A stretch of DNA of 18,083 nt from JBMNRY01 sp050944915. GTDB taxonomy: Bacteria > Bacillota > Limnochordia > JAAZLZ01. This document shows positions 7,245 to 13,572 of this stretch, piece after piece. Numbering within the stretch: the stretch's first letter is position 1; each line of letters begins with the position of its first letter. The translations under genes and the position numbers were made by a program. Below the pieces are notes generated by a model. The model had not been told where the DNA came from and searched no databases. It was given only the letters and a program-made list of their open reading frames with translations. The stretch spans positions 1-18,083 of the forward strand of contig JBMNRY010000036.1 of the NCBI GenBank assembly GCA_050944915.1. Reading direction: 5' to 3'.

Positions 7245-8585
7245 TCATCCCACCCCATTACGGAGGGAGATCCTTTGCCAGCGTCCCGAATGGAAGCGCC
7301 AGAAAAATAGTCCGGCCATGGCTAACAAATAGATGATGGACCCGATCCAAGCACCAACCAAACCTTTGTCCAAGGTAAAGGTCAGCAGATAAACCGAGGG
7401 AATGAAAATAAGCCAGGAGGATACTACAGTCACTACCATAGTAAAACGGGTATCGCCGGCTCCGTTTAACGCTCCCCGAGCGACGATATTCACCCCATCA
7501 AAGAGCTGGTAGATGGCCATGATCCGTAGCAAAACCGCCGTCAGAGCCAATACCGCCGGATCATCGGTGAACAACCGACCTAAGTGCTCCGCGAAGAGCC
7601 AAAAGAAGAACCCAACACCACCCATGGTCACCGCCCCAAGGAGGGTTCCCCGGTAACCGACGGATTTGGCCAAGACTAATCGGCGGGAACCCATGTATTG
7701 CCCCACCAGGGCCCCGGTGGCCGATCCCAGAGCGAAACCGGGCATAAAGGCGATGGAACCTATTTGGTTGGCCACTTGACTGGCCGCCAACTCCACCGTA
7801 CCCAGCCGGGCGATGAGGCCAAAAAAGGTGGAAAAGGCCGCCAATTCCACCCCATCGGTGATCCCGATGGGAAAACCGATCTTGATCATTTCCCCCAAGC
7901 TCTTCCAAGAGGGGAATTGCCATCGACGAAGGAGATATTCCCCCGCGTAATACCGGGATAACACCAGAGTGGCGATGAAAAGTTGGACGAGCACGGCCAG
8001 GACGGTGCCCCAGGCTGCTCCAGCGATCCCCAGGGGCGGAAAGCCTAGATGGCCGAAGATTAGGACGTAATTAGCTAGCACATTGACTAATACTGCCGAC
8101 CAGGCCAAAAGCATCGGTGCCCGGGAATTGCCGGTGCCGACCATAAACCCGATGATGGCCGTGTTCATCATGGAAAAGGGCAGTTCCAAAAGCCTAATCG
8201 AAGTATAGATACTGGCTTCCCTGGCGATGGCTTCCGCCGGCGCCAGTAAGCCCAAATAAAGTCGAAAGATCCAAGGCAAGGCGAGAACCAGTGGCGACAA
8301 TAAAAGACTCAAGGAGAGAAAGTATTGCAAATAACGGCCGGCCCCGGGCCGATCACCGGCTCCATACATCCGGGAGACGAAAACGGTGGTACCGCTGATG
8401 GTTCCCCGCAAGAGGAGGGAGATGGTGAGAAACATCATGTGGGCTAACCCGACGGCGCCAAGGGAGATGGTGCTCACCCGACCTAAGAATAAGGTGTCGA
8501 TGGCTCCAAGGAAAGTATAGGCTAAATTGGAGAAGATCAAAGGTATGGCCAGTCGAATTAATTCTTTAGTTAGGTTGTTGTTCAT
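7245..8585 (-). CDS. MATE-family multidrug/cation efflux transporter
   Basis: A 446-residue polytopic membrane protein of the MATE (NorM/DinF-type) family, which exports drugs or other small organic molecules using a Na+ or H+ gradient. The N-terminal segment has the family pattern LAIPLIFSNLAY followed by IDTLFLGR and VGLAHMM. The protein repeats as two bundles of about six helices, and the second half opens with GFPIGITDGVELAAF. The start is ATG at 8585 with an AGGGAG ribosome site 5 bases upstream. It lies 28 bases after the membrane protein gene upstream on the same strand, so the two probably form an operon. The substrate cannot be inferred. Its 3' end meets ccmF with only three bases between stop codons and no visible terminator hairpin between them. 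Confidence 0.93.
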   Translation of the reverse strand: MNNNLTKELIRLAIPLIFSNLAYTFLGAIDTLFLGRVSTISLGAVGLAHMMFLTISLLLRGTISGTTVFVSRMYGAGDRPGAGRYLQYFLSLSLLLSPLVLALPWIFRLYLGLLAPAEAIAREASIYTSIRLLELPFSMMNTAIIGFMVGTGNSRAPMLLAWSAVLVNVLANYVLIFGHLGFPPLGIAGAAWGTVLAVLVQLFIATLVLSRYYAGEYLLRRWQFPSWKSLGEMIKIGFPIGITDGVELAAFSTFFGLIARLGTVELAASQVANQIGSIAFMPGFALGSATGALVGQYMGSRRLVLAKSVGYRGTLLGAVTMGGVGFFFWLFAEHLGRLFTDDPAVLALTAVLLRIMAIYQLFDGVNIVARGALNGAGDTRFTMVVTVVSSWLIFIPSVYLLTFTLDKGLVGAWIGSIIYLLAMAGLFFWRFHSGRWQRISLRNGVG

Positions 8586-8613
8586 CTTCGCTCCCTAGGA
8601 TTGATGAAGTCAT

Positions 8614-9228
8614 CTATTCCCCTTGTTCCAGAGGTTGGACCTGTGACCGCTTCGAAATAAGGCGAAGGATGGAGAAGGCCAACTGGACCGAAGGACCAAG
8701 GAGGGATGCGGTGACAATGGTACCAAACCCGATGGGCCCGCCGAGGAAATAGCCCAGAAGACAAACGGTCCCTTCGATACCCGTGCGGGCCTGCCAGAGC
8801 TGGATCGATAATAGGCGGGTTAGGCCCAGCATCAATCCATCCCGGGGGCCCGAGCCCCATCCGACGGAAATATAAAGGGCTGTTCCCCAACCGATGCTGA
8901 GGATACCTGTTAATAACATGGCCAACTGGAGCCAAAAATTGTCGAAGTGGGGAAGATATCCGGTTCCCTCGATAAGATCGATGAAAAAGCCGATGAAATA
9001 GATATTGGCCAGGGTTCCCCAGCCCGGCTTTTCCTTAAGGAGGATACAGAGGACTAACAAGAAGATGCCGACCAATTGGCTGACCCGACCGAGGTTAAGG
9101 CCTGTATGTTTAACGATGCCCAAATGGAAGGCATCCCAGGGGGCCGCCCCTAAATTAGCGTGGATGGTTAAGAGAATGCCCAGGCTAAACAAAAAAAGTC
9201 CCACGAACAGTGCCGTCAATTTCCGCAT
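8614..9228 (-). CDS. YczE/YyaS/YitT-family integral membrane protein
   Basis: About 204 residues with five or so membrane segments. The family signature near the N-terminus is HANLGAAPWDAFHLG, and a second conserved stretch reads SVGWGSGPRDGLMLG, matching the YczE/COG2364 group of uncharacterised Firmicute membrane proteins. The function of the family is not established; Bacillus YczE is a predicted membrane protein of unknown or indirect transport/regulatory role. The start is probably ATG 9228 (MRKLTALF). A TTG at 9240 adds four residues and has a better-placed GGGGAT ribosome site, so it cannot be excluded. The gene is followed closely by the MATE exporter, which suggests a joint export function, but this is only inference. 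Confidence 0.8.
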   Translation of the reverse strand: MRKLTALFVGLFLFSLGILLTIHANLGAAPWDAFHLGIVKHTGLNLGRVSQLVGIFLLVLCILLKEKPGWGTLANIYFIGFFIDLIEGTGYLPHFDNFWLQLAMLLTGILSIGWGTALYISVGWGSGPRDGLMLGLTRLLSIQLWQARTGIEGTVCLLGYFLGGPIGFGTIVTASLLGPSVQLAFSILRLISKRSQVQPLEQGE

Positions 9229-9346
9229 GAAAACTACCAATGGACTATCCCCATTTCTTTATGAATTAGAACTAAAAAAGCCCATATTTTTGATAATTGT
9301 ACCCAGCGATTACAAAAATCTAGGGGGCAACCTAACCCAGGGGATG

Positions 9347-9370
9347 ATCCCGGGCATTCTCGCCCGGGAT
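9347..9370. repeat. Perfect 9-bp inverted repeat between the GltD-like gene and the YczE-like gene
   Basis: ATCCCGGGC (9347-9355) and GCCCGGGAT (9362-9370) flank a 6-base loop. It sits about 40 bases past the stop of the GltD-like gene on the minus strand. It has no T-run on either strand, so it is either a weak or Rho-assisted terminator for that gene or a protein-binding site. The rest of 9241-9407 shows no clear promoter. Confidence 0.55.
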
Positions 9371-9407
9371 TAACTAGTACCATCGACATCTGGCTAAGGG
9401 AGGGACT

Positions 9408-10790
9408 TCAGCCGATTTCTTCCATGAGCCGCTTGGCTTCCACGTAAGTCACGATGCCTTTGGCTACCTTTTGGGCTTCTCTCATGGCCAAGACGACGGT
9501 GGCCGGTTCGTGGACCACATCACCGCCGGCGAAAACCCCTTTCCGGGTCGTCATCCCGTAGGGCCGTTCTCTGGTGATGACATAGCCTTGTTCGTCGACT
9601 TCGATACCATCCGTTGTGGAGACGATCCGCGCCGCGGGACGCTGACCAATGGCGACGATAGCTTTATGGGCGGACAGAGTCTGGCGTTGTCCCGTTTTCT
9701 GCAGTTCCCCTTTTTCATCGGCTTCGACCGATTCTAACTCCACTCCCGTCAGCTGATCCTTGCCAAGGGATCTCGTTGGTGCTACCCACCAAGCAAACTC
9801 TATGCCTTCGGCTTTAGCCTGTTCGTAATCGGTTTTTAAGGCTGGTAGAGCCTCTTCATCCCTGCGGTAGACTACCATCACCCGTTCCGCTCCCACCCGC
9901 AAGGCTGTCCGGGCAGCATCCAGGGCCACATTACCCCCACCGATGACGACCACATGATCGCCGGGGGAGATGGGATTTTCCTTGGGACTGATTTTACCAG
10001 CGTTGACTAAGGCCATAGTCCGAAGGAAATAGGCCCCTTGCATGACTCCGGGCAACTCTTCGCCAGGGATGGATAGCTTACGGGGCAGGGAGGTACCGGT
10101 GCCGATGAATATGGCATCATAACCGGCGGCGAAGAGGTCATCGACGGTAAGATCGGGTCCGATAATGGTCTTAGTTTCGAACTGGACACCTAGTTTGGCG
10201 ATCCGCTCGATTTCTCGACGGACCACATCTTTATTCAACCGGAAATCGGGGATTCCGTACATCAGGAGACCCCCCGGTTCTTCTTGGGCTTCGTAAACGG
10301 TGACGGCATAACATAGTTTGGCCAAATCCCCGGCAATGGTCAGCCCTGCCGGTCCAGAGCCGATGACGGCTACCCGGCCCTGATCCAATTGACGACAGGC
10401 GGGCAGCTTGGTCAACTCCATTTCCGCCTCGAAATCGGCCACAAAGCGTTCCAGTTTACCCACCCTAATGGGCTCTCCCTTGCGACTGAGGATACAATGC
10501 CCTTCACATTGTTTTTCGTGGGGACAAACCCGGCCGCAAATGGCCGGCAGGTTACTATGCTCGGCGATAATTTCGCTTGCTTGGCCGAGGTTGCCCTGGG
10601 CTAAAGCTTGAATAAATTGGGGAATAGCCTGATTGATGGGACAACCCTCTCGACAGAGGGGTTGACGGCAGTTTAAACACCGTTTGGCTTCCTTGATGGC
10701 CTCGGCCATGGAATACCCGATATCGATTTCATCAAAGGAGAGTCGTAGCTCCCTTTCCTTATTGGGCTTATCTATGATCAAGCTGGACAC
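9408..10790 (-). CDS. GltD/NfnB-like FAD iron-sulfur NAD(P)H oxidoreductase (glutamate synthase small-subunit type)
   Basis: A 460-residue cytoplasmic flavoprotein. The N-terminal domain carries two cysteine sets for [4Fe-4S] clusters: CLNCRQPLCREGC (C38, 41, 46, 50) and CGRVCPHEKQCEGHC (C85, 89, 95, 99). An FAD-binding GSGPAG (144-149) follows, then an NAD(P)-binding GGGNVALDAAR (284-294) with YRR after the second strand, and a final FAD motif FAGGD near the C-terminus. This is the architecture of GltD, stand-alone 'GltA', NfnB and sulfide dehydrogenase SudA. No large glutamate synthase subunit and no NfnA/SudB partner lies next to it, so the exact reaction is open. The listed start is GTG 10790; TTG 10781 has an AGAGGG site at a better spacing (8 bases) and is a real alternative. 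It is divergent from the cDPGS-like gene. Confidence 0.88.
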   Translation of the reverse strand: MSSLIIDKPNKERELRLSFDEIDIGYSMAEAIKEAKRCLNCRQPLCREGCPINQAIPQFIQALAQGNLGQASEIIAEHSNLPAICGRVCPHEKQCEGHCILSRKGEPIRVGKLERFVADFEAEMELTKLPACRQLDQGRVAVIGSGPAGLTIAGDLAKLCYAVTVYEAQEEPGGLLMYGIPDFRLNKDVVRREIERIAKLGVQFETKTIIGPDLTVDDLFAAGYDAIFIGTGTSLPRKLSIPGEELPGVMQGAYFLRTMALVNAGKISPKENPISPGDHVVVIGGGNVALDAARTALRVGAERVMVVYRRDEEALPALKTDYEQAKAEGIEFAWWVAPTRSLGKDQLTGVELESVEADEKGELQKTGQRQTLSAHKAIVAIGQRPAARIVSTTDGIEVDEQGYVITRERPYGMTTRKGVFAGGDVVHEPATVVLAMREAQKVAKGIVTYVEAKRLMEEIG

Positions 10791-10911
10791 CCTCTTTACA
10801 GATGCTAAAAAACTACACTTCTCCTTGCCGAGGGGAAATCCTCCTTCTCGGGGGTTGGGCCTTTTGTCCAGATCGTTAATTAGTCGAAACTAGGGTAGAA
10901 TTTAACTAGAT

Positions 10912-11060
10912 CCTTGACCCAAAAGATCAAGGTTGCGACCTGGGCAAAAATTCACCGAGGAGTCCTTCGGGGCAGGAACCTTAGCAGGAGATGGGGCCCC
11001 TAAGGTGAAATTGCATATTTATGAAGATGTTGCCCTTGGATTTTGCCAATTTAAGGAGGA
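10912..11060 (+). promoter_or_regulatory. Potentially structured leader upstream of the cDPGS-like gene
   Basis: The 276-base divergent intergenic region holds several complementary segments before the cDPGS-like gene. CCTTGA/TCAAGG form a hairpin (10912-10917 with 10927-10932). GGGCAA (10942-10947) can pair with TTGCCC (11030-11035), enclosing TTCACC (10951-10956) with GGTGAA (11004-11009). ACCTTAG (10978-10984) can pair with CTAAGGT (11000-11006) and would compete with the TTCACC/GGTGAA stem. A TCCTT at 10963-10967 could pair with the ribosome site. I do not recognise it as a known riboswitch class, there is no T-run terminator, and the stems are short, so this is a candidate only. Confidence 0.35.
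11053..11060 (+). promoter_or_regulatory. Strong ribosome binding site that fixes a TTG start
   Basis: AAGGAGGA, close to a perfect anti-16S match, lies 6 bases before TTG 11067. No ATG or GTG sits at a proper distance, so the downstream gene starts with TTG. Confidence 0.85.
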
Positions 11061-11066
11061 CTGGCG

Positions 11067-12392
11067 TTGGATAGGAAACGAGTTATCATCATGGGAGCTG
11101 CTGGAAGGGATTTCCACAATTTTAATGTCTGTTTTCGGGATAAGGAGGAATACGAGGTTGTCGCCTTTACCGCGACTCAGATTCCCGATATCGAGGGGCG
11201 TAAATATCCGGCGGAATTGGCTGGCTCCCTTTATCCCCAAGGAATACCTATTTATGCAGAAAGCGATTTAGAAGACTTAATCGATGAATATGGAGTACAC
11301 CTGGTTGTTTTCTCCTATAGCGATGTTTCTTACGAAACGGTGATGAGTCGAGCAGCCCAGGTCAATGCCCATGGTGCCGATTTTATGCTCTTAGGCCACG
11401 CGGCAACGATGCTCAAGTCGAGCAAACCAGTAGTGGCTGTTTGCGCAGCCCGAACTGGTGCGGGGAAGAGCCAGACTACCAGAAGGATTGCATCTATCTT
11501 AAGCGATATGGGCAAAAAGGTGGTGGCCATCCGCCATCCCATGCCCTATGGCGATTTGGCCCAGCAGGTTGTACAGCGCTTTGCCACCCATGAGGATTTG
11601 GTCAAACATAAGTGTACCATCGAAGAGATGGAAGAGTATGAACCCCATATTGATCATGGTGTTATCGTTTATGCCGGTGTCGATTACGAGAAGATCCTAC
11701 GGATGGCGGAAGAAGAGGCTGATGTGATTCTGTGGGATGGGGGTAATAATGATTTGCCCTTCTACAAACCCGATCTGCACATCACCATCGTCGATCCTCA
11801 CCGGGCGGGCCACGAGCTGCGTTATTACCCCGGAGAAACGAACCTGCGTATGGCCGATGTGGTCGTCATCAATAAGATGGATACCGCCGGGATGGAAAAG
11901 AATAACCTAACCCGCAACAATGTGGTCGCCGTCAATCCCAAAGCTGTCGTCGTCGATGCCGCATCACCCATCTTTGTCGATGCACCGGAGAAAATTAGGG
12001 GTAAGCGGGTTTTGGTCATCGAAGATGGACCCACCTTAACCCATGGGGAAATGTCCTATGGTGCCGGTTATTTGGCGGCTAGGAAATATGGGGCTAGGGA
12101 GATCATCCATCCCCGGGATTTCGCCGTCGGTTCCATTGCCGCTACCTATGCTAAATACGATCATATGCTGGATATCCTGCCGGCCATGGGCTATGGGGGC
12201 CAGCAAATCGAAGACTTAGAGGAGACGGTAGCCCGCATCGACTGTGATACCGTCATCATCGCCACCCCCATCGACTTAAACCGGGTGATCGATATCAAGC
12301 AGGATACCGTTCGGGTGACCTACGAACTACAGGAATTAGGAAGCCCCGATTTGCAAGATATCCTGAAAGATTGGTTAGAGCAAATAGGCTAA
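11067..12392 (+). CDS. Cyclic 2,3-diphosphoglycerate synthetase-like P-loop GTPase
   Basis: 441 residues resembling archaeal cyclic 2,3-diphosphoglycerate synthetase (cDPGS), which closes 2,3-bisphosphoglycerate with ATP. An N-terminal Rossmann-like segment reads VIIMGAAGRDFHNFN (6-20). A P-loop follows, ARTGAGKSQTTRR (128-140), then ILWDGGNND (221-229) and an NKMD-like guanine-base motif (269-272). A C-terminal alpha/beta region ends the protein. No membrane segments. The NKMD motif suggests GTP rather than ATP use. Bacterial members are generally annotated by similarity only, and I know of no evidence that Firmicutes make cyclic diphosphoglycerate, so the true reaction is unknown. The gene is monocistronic: it is divergent from the GltD-like gene and followed by a strong hairpin. 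The start is TTG, chosen from the AAGGAGGA site. Confidence 0.83.
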   Translation: MDRKRVIIMGAAGRDFHNFNVCFRDKEEYEVVAFTATQIPDIEGRKYPAELAGSLYPQGIPIYAESDLEDLIDEYGVHLVVFSYSDVSYETVMSRAAQVNAHGADFMLLGHAATMLKSSKPVVAVCAARTGAGKSQTTRRIASILSDMGKKVVAIRHPMPYGDLAQQVVQRFATHEDLVKHKCTIEEMEEYEPHIDHGVIVYAGVDYEKILRMAEEEADVILWDGGNNDLPFYKPDLHITIVDPHRAGHELRYYPGETNLRMADVVVINKMDTAGMEKNNLTRNNVVAVNPKAVVVDAASPIFVDAPEKIRGKRVLVIEDGPTLTHGEMSYGAGYLAARKYGAREIIHPRDFAVGSIAATYAKYDHMLDILPAMGYGGQQIEDLEETVARIDCDTVIIATPIDLNRVIDIKQDTVRVTYELQELGSPDLQDILKDWLEQIG

Positions 12393-12397
12393 GGACT

Positions 12398-12428
12398 TTG
12401 GCTGCAGATCCTTCCCATCTGCAGCCAA
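12398..12428 (+). terminator. Hairpin terminator between two convergent genes
   Basis: A perfect 12-bp stem (TTGGCTGCAGAT at 12398-12409 with its complement at 12417-12428) with a 7-base loop, 5 bases after the stop of the cDPGS-like gene. A short TTTAATT follows on the plus strand. The minus strand gene ends at 12430, just outside the stem, so it may serve both genes, though no T-run follows on the minus strand. Confidence 0.7.
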
Positions 12429-12429
12429 T

Positions 12430-12804
12430 TTAATTGGCGAAGATAAGGCTGTTTTCCACGGCCTTGGCGATAGTCTTGCTGCTGATGGTGGCACCGGAAA
12501 TATGGTCGACTTGGAGGGACTGCTTCTGAAGGATAACTTCGAGGATCCTTTCTCCTCTTTGGCCCCGTCCGTGGCGGTGCTCCATCAGGTCAATGGCGGT
12601 AACCCGCCCTCCCTCCACGGTGACTTGGACTTTGGCGTAAACCAGACGGGCATCGTGTTCGCCAACATATGTACCATCCTGTAGATTGTCGAACGTGAGG
12701 GGATTGAACACAATACCGGCTGCCACCTCGCCGACATAATGATTAATCGCGATGCCGGCCCCTAAGACAAGGGCTAATCCCCAAATCAAGGCACTTTTCC
12801 ACAT
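12430..12804 (-). CDS. Membrane-anchored FMN-binding domain protein
   Basis: 124 residues: an N-terminal signal-anchor (ALIWGLALVLGAGIAI, about 5-20), then an FMN_bind domain facing outside the membrane. The domain has the usual core DGTYVGEHDA (43-52), VQVTVEGGRVTAIDL (59-73) and, near the end, DHISGATISS (100-109). D-x-x-S-G-A-T is the motif at which ApbE flavin transferases attach FMN to the Thr (T106 here); NqrC and RnfG carry the same type of site. No ApbE gene or flavin reductase partner is in the window. A role in carrying electrons at the outer membrane face is likely from the family, with partner unknown. Start ATG 12804; the ribosome site is weak (GGGTGGG about 14 bases upstream). 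It converges with the cDPGS-like gene. Confidence 0.85.
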   Translation of the reverse strand: MWKSALIWGLALVLGAGIAINHYVGEVAAGIVFNPLTFDNLQDGTYVGEHDARLVYAKVQVTVEGGRVTAIDLMEHRHGRGQRGERILEVILQKQSLQVDHISGATISSKTIAKAVENSLIFAN

Positions 12805-12860
12805 CGAAATCCGCTGCCCACCCTTGGGGGAGCGGTCACCTCCCTTTGATCCTATGGATA

Positions 12861-12940
12861 GACTTCTTCAATGAACCCTGGGTCTTCTAAGCCCGGGGGC
12901 GATTTCTTTATGGCTTCCTGGGGCCTCTAGGCCCATAATC
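12861..12940. repeat. Degenerate 40-base tandem repeat, two units
   Basis: Bases 12861-12900 and 12901-12940 align without gaps over their first 34 positions with about 24 identities. The best conserved part is CCTGGG-x-C-x-TCTA-x-GCCC (12877-12894 and 12917-12934), which can fold back through GGG/CCC pairing. The period of 40 is not a multiple of three, so it is not a coding repeat. It would lie in the 5' region of the minus-strand FMN-binding gene. Confidence 0.5.
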
Positions 12941-13087
12941 CTCCAAAGGAAAGTAAAATCAGCTATGCTCCGTCATCGGGATAAACGTCATCTTCCGCTA
13001 TTTTCTCCGCTATTACCACCTCCTAGAAGAAAATAAAAAACATTTTGCTCTTTTCTACACAAAAGGCATCCATTCCATACAGTTTTA

Positions 13088-13096
13088 TGGTAAAAT
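13088..13096 (+). promoter_or_regulatory. Extended -10 promoter element for the Spo0E-like gene
   Basis: TGGTAAAAT matches an extended -10 (TGnTATAAT) with one changed base, about 80 bases upstream of the Spo0E-like start, downstream of an AT-rich stretch. The -35 position holds no good TTGACA match, as is common for extended -10 promoters. Confidence 0.4.
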
Positions 13097-13176
13097 GGTC
13101 GGCACCATTACCTAATTCCGGGAAGGAAGGGATATTATCTTGGAGGTGTACCGTTATTAATATCCAGGAGATCGAG

Positions 13177-13338
13177 GTGAAGATCGAAAGGCTACGCCGC
13201 CAACTGAAGGAGGCCTTAGATCGTTCCGGTGGCGATCAACAAAGCTCAACAGTCCAATCTATTTCAGAAGAAATCAACGAGCTGGTCGTTCTCCTTCTTA
13301 AGGAACAACTGCATCGATGTCCTAAAAAGAGCGATTAA
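13177..13338 (+). CDS. Spo0E-like aspartyl-phosphate phosphatase
   Basis: A 53-residue all-helical protein. Spo0E-family members dephosphorylate Spo0A~P and delay sporulation. The sequence fits their two-helix hairpin: IERLRRQLKEALDR, a short turn, then SISEEINELVVLLLKEQ, which corresponds to the family motif S-Q-E-L-D-x-L-I with E-E-I-N-E-L-V here. The central Asp of that motif is Asn in this protein, a notable change. The start is GTG 13177, set by AGGAG at 13166-13170 with 6-base spacing. An ATT at 13156 preceded by GGAGG at 13142-13146 would add seven residues (INIQEIE) that also resemble family N-termini. The frame is open to 13045, but the upstream part looks non-coding. The family call is moderate because the protein is so short. 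Confidence 0.68.
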   Translation: MKIERLRRQLKEALDRSGGDQQSSTVQSISEEINELVVLLLKEQLHRCPKKSD

Positions 13339-13379
13339 GGGGTAATACTCCTTCCTTCCCATCAATTGTACCCTTTTCT

Positions 13380-13420
13380 GAGCTGAAGAACTAGTGAGTT
13401 AGGGAGGTTTCTTTCAGCTC
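13380..13420. repeat. Inverted repeat in the Spo0E-SGNH intergenic region
   Basis: GAGCTGAAGAA (13380-13390) pairs with TTCTTTCAGCTC (13409-13420) with one bulged base, giving an 11-bp stem with an 18-base loop. No T-run follows, so it is not a standard terminator; it may be an RNA processing or regulatory structure. The rest of 13339-13572 has a TTGACC at about 13468 but no -10 at a suitable distance. Confidence 0.45.
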
Positions 13421-13572
13421 CCATGGACTCTCTTTGAAATACCGGTAGAGTTTTGGTATATCATCTTTGACCGATTCTGTCTCCGGAGCCGCTTCTGATA
13501 TAGGTATCCCATTGTTTAGTGACAACAGGGGTTTGATGAAGTAAGATTAAGGCAAAAAGGAGTTGTTTCATC

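Larger units (their letters stand above)
12805..13176. other. Intergenic region with tandem repeats and divergent promoters
   Basis: 372 bases without a convincing gene, between the divergent FMN-binding and Spo0E-like genes. It holds a diverged 40-base tandem pair (12861-12940), each unit containing a hairpin-like CCTGGG...CTA.GCCC core. A 9-base direct repeat TCCGCTATT lies at 12994-13002 and 13006-13014. An isolated AGGAGGT-like sequence is present on the minus strand near 13020, with no start codon at a useful distance. An extended -10 promoter element for the plus strand ends the region. I see no tRNA, terminator with a T-run, or known riboswitch. Confidence 0.5.

Noticed and set aside
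10933..11271. Plus-strand open frame covering the leader and the start of the cDPGS-like gene
   Set aside because: It starts at a TTG without a ribosome site, overlaps the strongly supported gene in another frame and has no recognisable motif; the region is better explained as a leader.
12868..12936. A 22-residue minus-strand micro-ORF starting at ATG 12936 with GGAGG just upstream
   Set aside because: The spacing of 3 bases is too short for efficient initiation, and the sequence coincides with the 40-base tandem repeat whose period is not a multiple of three.
13015..13030. A near-perfect AGGAGGT on the minus strand (around 13020)
   Set aside because: No ATG, GTG or TTG follows at 5-12 bases except an overlapping GTG, and that frame closes after 18 codons; no gene can be supported.
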